Assembly: GCA_944349765.1 (NCBI GenBank)
Contig: CALVNN010000005.1
Coordinates: 1 to 43,369, forward strand
Source: an uncultured Clostridia bacterium
Lineage (GTDB): Bacteria; Bacillota; Clostridia; Christensenellales; UBA1242
Reading direction: 5' to 3'
Length of the DNA: 43,369 bases
The notes beneath the pieces are model-generated. The model saw nothing but the letters and a program-made list of their open reading frames with translations, was not told the origin of the DNA and made no database searches. The stretch's first letter is position 1. The number at the start of each line of letters is the position of its first letter. The position numbers and the translations under genes were made by a program. Positions 1 through 7,391 of the stretch are shown here, one piece after another.

Positions 1-1
1 C

Positions 2-2101
2 GATGTGGTTGTAGCGGATAATTATACATTCAATGATTTAGTTTACCCAGTCACTGAAATAGGTCAATTTTCATTTCGTGACAAAAATACACTTACTAGT
101 GTAAAAATTCCAAACACTATAACGAGTATAGGTAATAGTGCTTTCTATGATTGCAGTAGCTTAACAAGTATAACCATAGGAAATAGTGTAACGAGTATAG
201 GTTCTTCTGCTTTCTATGATTGCAGTGGCTTAACCAGTGTAACCATACCAGATAGTGTAACGAGTATAGGTTATAGTGCTTTCCGATATTGTAGTGGCTT
301 AACCAGTGTAACCATAGGAAGTGGAGTAACGAGTATAGGTTCTAATGCTTTCTCTTATTGTCATAAGTTGGTGCAAATAAAGAATTTGTCAGGGCAAACC
401 TTGAATGGACTACCTAGCAATGTAGGACAAGAAATTTTAACCGACGAAACGAGTGCGTTTACTAATACATTAACAAACGAAGGTAAATATCAAACTTTTG
501 TAGTAGGAGATAAAAAATACTTAATGGGCTTTACAGCTGAAGCCGATAGAACCACAGCGGATGATTTTCCTAGTGATATTACTGATATCTATCAATACGC
601 TTTCTATTATTGCAGTAGCTTAACCAGTGTGAGCCTTGGAGATAGTGTAACGAGTATAGGTAGTTCTGCTTTCTCTTATTGTACTGGCTTAACCAGTGTA
701 ACCATAGGGAATAGTGTAACGAGTATAGGTGATTATGCTTTCCGATATTGTAGAGGCTTAACCAGTGTAACCATAGGAAGTGGAGTAACGAGTATAGGTT
801 CTAATGCTTTCTATAATTGTGATAAGTTGGTGCAAATAAGAAATTTATCAGGGCAAACCTTGAATGGACTATTTTACAATGTAGGACAAGAAATTTTAAC
901 CGACGAAACGAGTGCGTTTACTAATACATTAACAAACGAAGGTAAATATCAAACTTTTGTAGTAGGAGATAAAAAATACTTAATGGGCTTTACAGCTGAA
1001 GCCGATAGAACCACAGCGGATGATATTCCTAATGATATTACTGATATCTATCAAGACGCTTTCCGTGATTGCAGTGGCTTAACCAGTGTAACCATACCAG
1101 ATAGTGTAACGAGTATAGGTTCTTCTGCTTTCTATTTATGCAGTGGCTTAACCAGTGTGAGTCTTGGGAATAGTGTAACGAGTATAGGTTCTCATGCTTT
1201 CTATAGTTGCAGTAGCTTAACCAGTGTGAGTCTTGGGAATAGTGTAACAAGTATAGGTGAGTATGCTTTCTCTTATTGTACTGGCTTAACCAGTGTAACC
1301 ATAGGGAATAGTGTAACGAGTATAGGTTCTCATGCTTTCTATAGTTGCAGTAGCTTAACCAGTATAACCATCCCAGATAGTGTAACGAGTATAGAAAATT
1401 ATGCTTTCCAAGAATGCAGTAGATTAACCAGTGTAACCATAGGAAGTGGAGTAACGAGTATAGGTTCTAATGCTTTCCAGTATTGCAGAGGCTTAACCAG
1501 TGTAACCATAGGGAATAGTGTAACGAGTATAGGTAGTTCTGCTTTCTCTTATTGTACTGGCTTAACCAGTGTAACCATACCAGATAGTGTAACGAGTATA
1601 GGTAGTTCTGCTTTCTCTAGTTGTTATAAGTTGGTGCAAATAAGGAATTTATCAGGGAAAACCTTGAATGGACTACCTAACAATGTAGGACAAGAAATTT
1701 TAACTGACGAAACGAGTGCGTTTACTAATACATTAACAAACGAAGGTAAATATCAAATTTTTGTAGTAGATAAGAAAAAATACTTAATGGGCTTTACAGC
1801 TGAAGCCGATAGAACCACAGCGAATGATATTCCTAGTGATATTACTGATATCTATGAATACGCTTTCCGTGATTGCAGAGGCTTAACCAGTGTAACCATA
1901 CCAGATAGTGTAACGAGTATAGGTTCTGGTGCTTTCCAGTATTGCTTCAATCTAACAAGTGTGACTTTTGAGACGACTACAGGTTGGTATGTGACTACAA
2001 CTGAAGGGGCTACTAGTGGTCCTCTTACTCTAACTAATACCACAAATAATGCTACTTATCTAAAGACTACACATGTGAGCAAATACTGGTATAGAAAATA
2101 G
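2..2101 (+). CDS. BspA-like leucine-rich repeat protein, 5' truncated by window edge
   Basis: The reading frame is open to the left edge, so the N-terminus and any signal peptide lie outside the window; the first GTG at 5 is probably not the start. About 698 residues are visible. They consist of 23-residue LRR_5 (BspA/TpLRR) units with the pattern LTSVTIGNSVTSIGSSAF followed by a short Cys-containing turn. Three copies of an island of about 78 residues, beginning KLVQI and ending DITDIY, interrupt the LRR blocks. The C-terminus (GWYVTTT to YWYRK) resembles the usual end of Bacillota BspA-like proteins. No LPXTG motif or TM anchor is seen at the visible end. Proteins of this family are usually surface-exposed or secreted and are linked to adhesion, but a role here is inference. 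The next gene is read from its own promoter after a terminator. Confidence 0.85.
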   Translation, partial: DVVVADNYTFNDLVYPVTEIGQFSFRDKNTLTSVKIPNTITSIGNSAFYDCSSLTSITIGNSVTSIGSSAFYDCSGLTSVTIPDSVTSIGYSAFRYCSGLTSVTIGSGVTSIGSNAFSYCHKLVQIKNLSGQTLNGLPSNVGQEILTDETSAFTNTLTNEGKYQTFVVGDKKYLMGFTAEADRTTADDFPSDITDIYQYAFYYCSSLTSVSLGDSVTSIGSSAFSYCTGLTSVTIGNSVTSIGDYAFRYCRGLTSVTIGSGVTSIGSNAFYNCDKLVQIRNLSGQTLNGLFYNVGQEILTDETSAFTNTLTNEGKYQTFVVGDKKYLMGFTAEADRTTADDIPNDITDIYQDAFRDCSGLTSVTIPDSVTSIGSSAFYLCSGLTSVSLGNSVTSIGSHAFYSCSSLTSVSLGNSVTSIGEYAFSYCTGLTSVTIGNSVTSIGSHAFYSCSSLTSITIPDSVTSIENYAFQECSRLTSVTIGSGVTSIGSNAFQYCRGLTSVTIGNSVTSIGSSAFSYCTGLTSVTIPDSVTSIGSSAFSSCYKLVQIRNLSGKTLNGLPNNVGQEILTDETSAFTNTLTNEGKYQIFVVDKKKYLMGFTAEADRTTANDIPSDITDIYEYAFRDCRGLTSVTIPDSVTSIGSGAFQYCFNLTSVTFETTTGWYVTTTEGATSGPLTLTNTTNNATYLKTTHVSKYWYRK
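110..1960 (+). repeat. Nested DNA repeats inside the LRR gene
   Basis: A 69-bp tandem unit encodes each LRR. A larger near-identical module of about 235 bp occurs three times, at roughly 363-598, 822-1056 and 1626-1859. Equivalent points in the modules are 459 and 804 bp apart, both multiples of three, so recombination between copies would keep the frame open. This is coding repetition, not a CRISPR array. Confidence 0.9.
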
Positions 2102-2113
2102 CTTAGTTTGATT

Positions 2114-2144
2114 AAGTCATTGCGGTAAACGCAGTGGCTTTTTT
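2114..2144 (+). terminator. Rho-independent terminator after the LRR gene
   Basis: An 11-bp stem (AAGTCATTGCG with CGCAGTGGCTT, including G-U pairs) closes a short loop and is followed by a T-tract. It starts 13 bp after the LRR stop codon. Confidence 0.85.
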
Positions 2145-2147
2145 GTA

Positions 2148-2176
2148 TTGACTTTTGGGGAGAATTGATTTAAAAT
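2148..2176 (+). promoter_or_regulatory. Promoter of the def operon
   Basis: TTGACT at 2148-2153 and TAAAAT at 2171-2176 are separated by exactly 17 bp. They lie just after the LRR terminator and would give a leader of about 58 nt before def. Confidence 0.6.
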
Positions 2177-2240
2177 AATATTAAATAATTAAAGCGTATG
2201 CTTTAAAAACTTTGTTATTTTAAAAGGAAGTGTTTTTTGT

Positions 2241-2690
2241 ATGATTAGAAAAATTGTTTTTGAAGGGGATTCCTTACTTCGCAAAGTATCAAAGCCGGTC
2301 AAGGCTTTTGATGAAAAGCTTAGTGATTTGCTAGATGATATGAGAGATACTATGCGAGCAAATAATGGTGCGGGTATAGCTGCTCCGCAGGTGGGGATAC
2401 TTAGAAGATGTTTTATTGTAGAAGTGAATGGTATGTACTTTGAGTGCGTAAATCCTGAAATTATTTACACTGAGGGCGAGTGTGTAGATGTAGAGGGGTG
2501 CTTGAGTGTACCAAACCGCAAAGGCTATGTGAAACGTCCGAGCGTAGTCACGGTAAGGGCGTATGACAGGTATGGTAATGAGTTTGAGCTTAAGGCAAGA
2601 GATTATACAGCGAGGGCTATATGTCACGAAAACGATCATTTAAATGGTGTGCTATATATAGATAAATTAGAAAAAGTGGGTAAAAAATAA
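2241..2690 (+). CDS. def: Peptide deformylase
   Basis: This 149-residue metalloenzyme removes the N-formyl group from nascent polypeptides. All three family motifs are present: GAGIAAPQ at 43-50, EGCLS at 85-89 with metal ligand Cys87, and HENDH at 129-133 with ligands His129 and His133 and catalytic Glu130. The length is normal for short type I/III forms. The ATG has AAGGAAG upstream with a slightly long spacer. It is the first gene of an operon and is followed after 2 nt by fmt, the enzyme that adds the formyl group, an arrangement conserved in many bacteria. Confidence 0.97.
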   Translation: MIRKIVFEGDSLLRKVSKPVKAFDEKLSDLLDDMRDTMRANNGAGIAAPQVGILRRCFIVEVNGMYFECVNPEIIYTEGECVDVEGCLSVPNRKGYVKRPSVVTVRAYDRYGNEFELKARDYTARAICHENDHLNGVLYIDKLEKVGKK

Positions 2691-2692
2691 AG

Positions 2693-3610
2693 ATGAATAT
2701 CATATTTATGGGAACGCCGATATTTGGCAAGATTGTTTTAGAAAAGTTAGCAAAAAAACATAATATTGTGGCAGTAGTTTGTCCACTAGATAAGCCAAAT
2801 AAGAGGGGCAATAAGGTGGAGCCTTGTGCTGTCAAAAAGTTTGCCTTAGAGACGGGACTACCTCTTTTGCAATTTGCCAAAGTCAATAAAGAGGTAGAGA
2901 CTCTTAAAGCTTTGAATGCTGATTTGATAGTTACTGCGAGTTTTGGTCAGATAATAAGTAAAGAATTGCTTGATATGTGTGCATATGGGACGCTCAATGT
3001 GCACGGTTCTTTATTGCCAGCACTTAGAGGTGCGTCTCCAGTACCTCAAGCTATTTTGCGTGGGCTTGAGACGACTGGTGTCACCATTATGAGGATGAGT
3101 GAGGGTATGGATGAGGGTGATATGATACTCAAAGGTTCACTGACCATTGGCGAGACTGAGACGACCTCTGAATTAATGATAAGGCTAGCTGATTTAGGCG
3201 GTGATTTACTTATAAAAGCTATTGAACAGATTCAAAATGGTACAGCTGTATATGAAAGACAAGATAACGAACTTGCCACTTATTGTACCAAGATAAAAAA
3301 AGAGGATGCAAGAATTGATTTTAGCAAGACAGCTAAAGAAGTTAAATGTCAGATAAATGGTTATAGCACAGAGCCTGGAGCTTTTTTTGAGTATAAAGGC
3401 AAAGAGTACAAAATCTTAAGAGCAAGAGTCAATGATTTAAAGGGTGAAGTGGGTGAGATATTAGAAGCTTCGCCTAAGAAAGGTTTGATTATTGGATGTG
3501 CGGATAATAGCGTAGAGGCGTTAGAGCTTCAGGCACCTGGCGGAAAAAGATTAAACGCAAAAGATTTTTTAAATGGTAAAAGTTTTGTCAAAGGTAGCAT
3601 ACTTAAATGA
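2693..3610 (+). CDS. fmt: Methionyl-tRNA formyltransferase
   Basis: The 305-residue protein transfers a formyl group from 10-formyltetrahydrofolate to Met-tRNA(fMet). The N-terminal formyl-transferase fold starts with the FMGTP motif. The NVHGSLLP block places the catalytic Asn102 and His104, and GMDEGD around residue 138-143 carries the catalytic Asp. The C-terminal OB-like tRNA-binding domain follows from about residue 205. The start lies 2 nt after the def stop, and the stop overlaps the rlmN start as ATGA, so translation is likely coupled. The usual downstream rsmB is absent. Confidence 0.97.
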   Translation: MNIIFMGTPIFGKIVLEKLAKKHNIVAVVCPLDKPNKRGNKVEPCAVKKFALETGLPLLQFAKVNKEVETLKALNADLIVTASFGQIISKELLDMCAYGTLNVHGSLLPALRGASPVPQAILRGLETTGVTIMRMSEGMDEGDMILKGSLTIGETETTSELMIRLADLGGDLLIKAIEQIQNGTAVYERQDNELATYCTKIKKEDARIDFSKTAKEVKCQINGYSTEPGAFFEYKGKEYKILRARVNDLKGEVGEILEASPKKGLIIGCADNSVEALELQAPGGKRLNAKDFLNGKSFVKGSILK

Positions 3611-4623
3611 TAAGTTTATTGAGTTTGTCTTTGGATGAAATAAAAGACGCGGTAAAAGATTTGGGGTTCAAACCTTTTAGAGGTGAGCAGTTGTACACTG
3701 CACTTATCAAAGGTATTGCAGTAGATAAAATTTCGACACTGAGTAAGGATTTTATAACGGTTATAAATCAAAAATACAATCTCACACCCTTAAGACTCAA
3801 GACCAAATTGGAGTCACAGGACGGTACTATCAAATTTGCTGGCGTTTTAAGCGATGGTAATATTATAGAAACTGTCATTATGAAATACAAATACGGTTAT
3901 ACTGTCTGCGTATCTACTCAAGTTGGTTGTCGAATGGGATGCAAATTTTGTGCTTCCACTAGAGGCGGTTTGGTAAGAGATTTGGATGCTGGCGAAATAC
4001 TAGCTCAAGTGATAATGGCAAATACAATAATAGGTGAAAGAGTCACTAATATAGTGCTTATGGGCTGTGGTGAACCACTAGATAATTACGCTAACGTAGT
4101 GAGATTTATTAAGCTTGCTAATTCATCAAAAGGGTTAAATATAAGTATTCGTCATATCAGTTTGTCTACTTGTGGCTTGGTGGACAAAATTAAGATGTTA
4201 GCAGATGAGGGATTAGGTATAAATCTCACTATAAGTCTGCATGCACCAAATGATGAAATACGAAAGACTTTTATGCCTATAGCAAATAGGTACACAATAA
4301 AAGAAATACTAGAAGCTTGTGATTATTATTTTGGCAAGACTGGTAGACGTATTTACTTTGAATATACGCTAAGTACATTGAATGATAGTTTGGATAATGC
4401 TAGAGAACTCGCAAGACTCCTTAAAGGTAGAGTTTGTCACGTAAATGTGATTAGATTAAACGAAGCGACTGGAGCGTTGACTGCATCTAGTACGGATAAA
4501 GCAAAAGCCTTTGTAAAGGAACTAAATAGATCAGGTATTAGTGCCACTCTTCGTCGTTCTTTAGGTGCGGATATAGAAGGGGCTTGCGGTCAACTTAAGA
4601 ATCGACTAGAGGATGAAGTATGA
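3607..4623 (+). CDS. rlmN: Dual-specificity 23S rRNA/tRNA adenine-C2 methyltransferase RlmN
   Basis: The 338-residue radical-SAM enzyme methylates C2 of A2503 in 23S rRNA and of A37 in some tRNAs. The CxxxCxxC iron-sulfur motif is at Cys108, Cys112 and Cys115 (GCRMGCKFC). A GEP motif follows, in the less common form MGCGEP. The C-terminal GACGQL motif supplies the methyl-carrying cysteine typical of RlmN. It overlaps fmt and rsgA by 4 bp each (ATGA), so the three are expected to be translated together. Length and architecture are standard. Confidence 0.96.
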   Translation: MISLLSLSLDEIKDAVKDLGFKPFRGEQLYTALIKGIAVDKISTLSKDFITVINQKYNLTPLRLKTKLESQDGTIKFAGVLSDGNIIETVIMKYKYGYTVCVSTQVGCRMGCKFCASTRGGLVRDLDAGEILAQVIMANTIIGERVTNIVLMGCGEPLDNYANVVRFIKLANSSKGLNISIRHISLSTCGLVDKIKMLADEGLGINLTISLHAPNDEIRKTFMPIANRYTIKEILEACDYYFGKTGRRIYFEYTLSTLNDSLDNARELARLLKGRVCHVNVIRLNEATGALTASSTDKAKAFVKELNRSGISATLRRSLGADIEGACGQLKNRLEDEV

Positions 4624-5477
4624 AGGGGCTAATAACAAAAAATATCAGTGATAGTTATGAGGTCTGGCTAAATGGAAGCGTAATAACTGCAAAGCCTCGT
4701 GGTAAACTAAAGAAGTCTGATAAACTATTGGTCGGTGATTATGTAGAGTGTAATTGTATAGGCAATGAGTATATTATTGAGGGTAGGATGCAAAGGAAAA
4801 ATCAATTTGTTAGACCTTCAATTGCAAATATTGATATTTTATGTATATTGGTTACCGAAATTCCTATTGCGGATAAATATTTGGTGGATAAATTAATCAT
4901 TAAGTGCTTTGAAAACAAAATAAAGCCTATTTTAGTTATAAGCAAAAAAGATATTGTAAGCGACAAGTTTGTTAAAGAAATAGAGTCTGAGTATTATTTT
5001 TTGGATATTTTTAAGGTGAGTGCATTAACAAATGAATCAATAGGTGAGCTAAAAACGGCTATAAAAGGAAAGCTGACAGCTTTAGCTGGACAATCCGCTG
5101 TGGGTAAGTCGAAGTTATCTAGTGCTTTAGGAGCTTTGGCTATTGAGGGCGAAATAAGTAAAAAGACCTTAAGAGGCAAACACACAACAAGACATACAGA
5201 AATCTATATATTAAAAGATGATATACTACTTGCTGATACTCCTGGTTTTAGTAGATTAGATATCAATGAGATAAGATATACTGATTTAAAATATTATTAT
5301 CCAGAATTTGAAAATGCGAAATGTAGGTATGCTAGTTGTGACCATATTGAGCAAAAAGTTTCAGATTGTTTTGTAAAAATGGCTTTAAATGATTGTAAAA
5401 TAAATCAAAATCGGTATAATAGATATGTAGAGCTATACAAAGACCTCAAACAATATTGGGAGACTAGATATGATTAA
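4620..5477 (+). CDS. rsgA: Ribosome small-subunit biogenesis GTPase RsgA
   Basis: This 285-residue protein is a circularly permuted GTPase that helps 30S subunit maturation. It has an N-terminal OB-fold, then G4 (SKKD at 108-111), then the P-loop GQSAVGKS at 157-164, then G3 (DTPG at 206-209). The order G4-G1-G3 identifies the YjeQ/RsgA family. A C-terminal zinc site is seen as Cys235, Cys240, His242 and Cys250; the last spacing (seven residues) is slightly longer than I recall for the family. In many Bacillota a Ser/Thr kinase and phosphatase pair (prkC, prpC) precedes this gene; here rlmN joins it directly. Confidence 0.95.
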   Translation: MKGLITKNISDSYEVWLNGSVITAKPRGKLKKSDKLLVGDYVECNCIGNEYIIEGRMQRKNQFVRPSIANIDILCILVTEIPIADKYLVDKLIIKCFENKIKPILVISKKDIVSDKFVKEIESEYYFLDIFKVSALTNESIGELKTAIKGKLTALAGQSAVGKSKLSSALGALAIEGEISKKTLRGKHTTRHTEIYILKDDILLADTPGFSRLDINEIRYTDLKYYYPEFENAKCRYASCDHIEQKVSDCFVKMALNDCKINQNRYNRYVELYKDLKQYWETRYD

Positions 5478-6165
5478 AAGAATAGTAGCGGTATCTACTG
5501 CATCGGTTGAGAACAACCAAGAGTTGTTGGATTATATCCAAGAGATAGAGTTTGCTGGGGCGGATAGATTGCATTGTGATGTAATGGATGGTATTATTGT
5601 TAGACAAGCGAGTTTTGATGAGTCAGGACTAGCTATTATTTTGTCTACTACAAAGCTCCCAGTAGATGTGCATCTTATGGTCTACCAACCTCATAAGCAA
5701 ATCAAAAAGTATATAAAACTAAAGCCAGATTCTATCACTCTTCAATACGAACACTTTAGCACTGAAAAGCAACTTCGTAAAAATTTGATAAAGATACAAA
5801 AGGCTGGTATCAAAACTGGTTTAGCACTTAGCCCAGACATACCTGTTAGCTATATTTTGCCTTTTGTGCCATATATAGATGAATTACTGATTATGGGTAC
5901 CTCGCCAAATGATAGAGAAAGTAAAATGTATGATGGTGCAATAGATAAAATAAAAAATGCGGTAGATTTAAAAAATAGATTTAAAAGAGAATTAATTATC
6001 AGCTTTAAAGGTGGCGTAACTTTTGAAAATGTTAATAAGTTATATGATAGTGGAGTTAACATTGTGATAGCTGATGATTTGGTTTACAAATGTTTTAGTC
6101 GAAAGTACGCAATTGAAAATATAAAAAATACAACTAGTCATCTTATAGATACAAAGAGTTTATGA
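5470..6165 (+). CDS. Ribulose-phosphate 3-epimerase-like protein, active site altered
   Basis: The 231-residue TIM-barrel protein sits where rpe is normally found, after rsgA with an 8-bp overlap. Family features kept are LHCDVMDG with His35, Asp37 and Asp40, and DVHLMV with His68. The late loop that normally reads VDGG with a metal-binding catalytic Asp reads FKGG here, so Lys180 replaces that Asp. The usual VAGSAIF phosphate-binding end is IADDLVY. Rpe interconverts D-ribulose 5-phosphate and D-xylulose 5-phosphate in the pentose phosphate pathway; with these changes normal epimerase activity is doubtful. It may act on another substrate, use another metal arrangement, or be inactive. Membership of the Rpe superfamily is firm; function is uncertain. 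Confidence 0.8.
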   Translation: MIKRIVAVSTASVENNQELLDYIQEIEFAGADRLHCDVMDGIIVRQASFDESGLAIILSTTKLPVDVHLMVYQPHKQIKKYIKLKPDSITLQYEHFSTEKQLRKNLIKIQKAGIKTGLALSPDIPVSYILPFVPYIDELLIMGTSPNDRESKMYDGAIDKIKNAVDLKNRFKRELIISFKGGVTFENVNKLYDSGVNIVIADDLVYKCFSRKYAIENIKNTTSHLIDTKSL

Positions 6166-6166
6166 T

Positions 6167-6188
6167 AAAAGCGTAAGACACGCTTTTT
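6167..6188 (+). terminator. Terminator of the def-rpe operon
   Basis: AAAAGCGT pairs with ACGCTTTT across a five-base loop and is followed by a T-run. It starts directly after the rpe-like stop codon. Confidence 0.85.
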
Positions 6189-6221
6189 TTGTTAAAAAAA
6201 TGAGATTTTATTTTTAATTTG

Positions 6222-6230
6222 TGGTAAAAT
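6222..6230 (+). promoter_or_regulatory. Extended -10 promoter candidate
   Basis: TGGTAAAAT at 6222-6230 fits an extended -10 box without a good -35. It would start transcription about 24 nt before the gene at 6261. A perfect TATAAT at 6238 is less likely because it lies too close to the AAAGGAG ribosome site at 6247-6253. Confidence 0.4.
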
Positions 6231-6260
6231 AATAACATATAATAAGAAAGGAGTTGTTTA

Positions 6261-7304
6261 ATGAGTGTAAATTTTGTTCAATATGGTGTAGGTAAGATGA
6301 GTAAATACACTATGCGTTATGCTATGGATAAAGGGTATAAGCTGGTAGGTGCTTTTGATGTAAATCCAGCTAAGGTCGGAAAAGACGTAAGCTCTGTTTT
6401 GGGTAGCACGGACTTAGGTGTAATTATTCAAAATAATGATAAATTTGAGGACTTTCTTCTATCTAATAAGCCTGACATAGTTATAGTTACGACTATGAGC
6501 CTTATAAAAGACGTGGAAGATGCATTGACTATTTGTGCTAAATGTGGAGTAAATGCGGTTACTATCTGTGAAGAAGCCTTTTATCCTCAAAATAGTCATC
6601 CTACTATTTTTGAAAAGATAGATACGCTTGCGAAAGCTAATAAATGTGTTATTACAGGTACTGGTTATCAAGATGTATTCTGGGGTAATTTGATTACAAC
6701 GCTAGCTGGTGCTACTCATAAAATAGACGTTATTAAAGGCCAAAGTTCGTATAACGTAGAAGATTACGGTATTGCTCTTGCAAAGGCTCACGGAGTGGGC
6801 TTGAGTCTTGAGGAATTTGATAGAGATGTTGCCAGTGCGGATAATATCAGTATTGAGGAAAGAAATAAACTAATAAATGATGGTGATTTTTTGCCTAGTT
6901 ATATGTGGAATGTCAATGGATGGCTGGCTAGTAAATTGGGACTTACTATTACGGAGCAGACACAAAAATGTGTACCTATATTCGCTGATGAAGATATGGT
7001 ATGTGAATCTTTGGGCCTTTCGATAAAGAAAGGTCAAGCACGTGGTATGAGTGCAGTGGTAACTTCTAAGACCAAAGAGGGTGTTACTTTAGAGACTCAA
7101 TGTATAGGTAAGCTATATACTCCTGATGAATGCGATATAAATGATTGGAGTATTATAGGTGAGCCGAATACACGAGTAGTCATCTGTCGTCCAAATACCG
7201 TTGAGTTGACTTGTGCTACTTGTGTAAATAGAATAAAGGACATCTTAGCTAGTAAAGAATATGGATATGTGACAACTGATAAATTTGAAGTAGTAAAATA
7301 TTAA
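6261..7304 (+). CDS. 2,4-diaminopentanoate dehydrogenase-like NAD(P)-dependent oxidoreductase
   Basis: The 347-residue protein has an N-terminal Rossmann domain of the dihydrodipicolinate-reductase type (QYGVGKM at 7-13, then GAFDVNPAKVGKD). Its C-terminal part is like that of 2,4-diaminopentanoate dehydrogenase, a step of anaerobic ornithine breakdown. The block ICEEAFYP and the following TGTGYQDVFWGN match the family layout. Proteins of this group are often labelled dihydrodipicolinate reductase, but they are not DapB. The start has AAAGGAG seven bases upstream. The gene stands alone between terminators, without other ornithine-fermentation genes in the window, so the natural substrate is open. 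Confidence 0.75.
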   Translation: MSVNFVQYGVGKMSKYTMRYAMDKGYKLVGAFDVNPAKVGKDVSSVLGSTDLGVIIQNNDKFEDFLLSNKPDIVIVTTMSLIKDVEDALTICAKCGVNAVTICEEAFYPQNSHPTIFEKIDTLAKANKCVITGTGYQDVFWGNLITTLAGATHKIDVIKGQSSYNVEDYGIALAKAHGVGLSLEEFDRDVASADNISIEERNKLINDGDFLPSYMWNVNGWLASKLGLTITEQTQKCVPIFADEDMVCESLGLSIKKGQARGMSAVVTSKTKEGVTLETQCIGKLYTPDECDINDWSIIGEPNTRVVICRPNTVELTCATCVNRIKDILASKEYGYVTTDKFEVVKY

Positions 7305-7308
7305 AAAT

Positions 7309-7376
7309 AAAAGCAAGACATATAATTATAGTCTAATAAGGTTACCCTTTTAGGCTAGTTAAAGTCTTGCTTTTTT
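7309..7376. terminator. Bidirectional long-hairpin terminator
   Basis: AAAAGCAAGAC at 7309-7319 pairs with GTCTTGCTTTT at 7364-7374, and an inner stem pairs 7329-7341 with 7345-7357. A-rich and T-rich flanks on both sides let it serve the two convergent genes around it. Confidence 0.85.
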
Positions 7377-7391
7377 ATGTGTATTTAATTT

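Noticed and set aside
1038-1250. Minus-strand reading frame inside the LRR gene
   Set aside because: It mirrors the repeated plus-strand coding units, has a low-complexity repetitive sequence and no ribosome site; it is a shadow of the LRR gene.
110-1960. CRISPR-like regular repeats
   Set aside because: The repeats are in frame, encode LRR units and have no unique spacers of constant size; no cas gene is near.
6238-6243. Perfect TATAAT before the dehydrogenase gene as its -10 box
   Set aside because: Transcription would begin within the ribosome site, and no -35 lies 16-18 bp upstream; the extended box at 6222 fits better.
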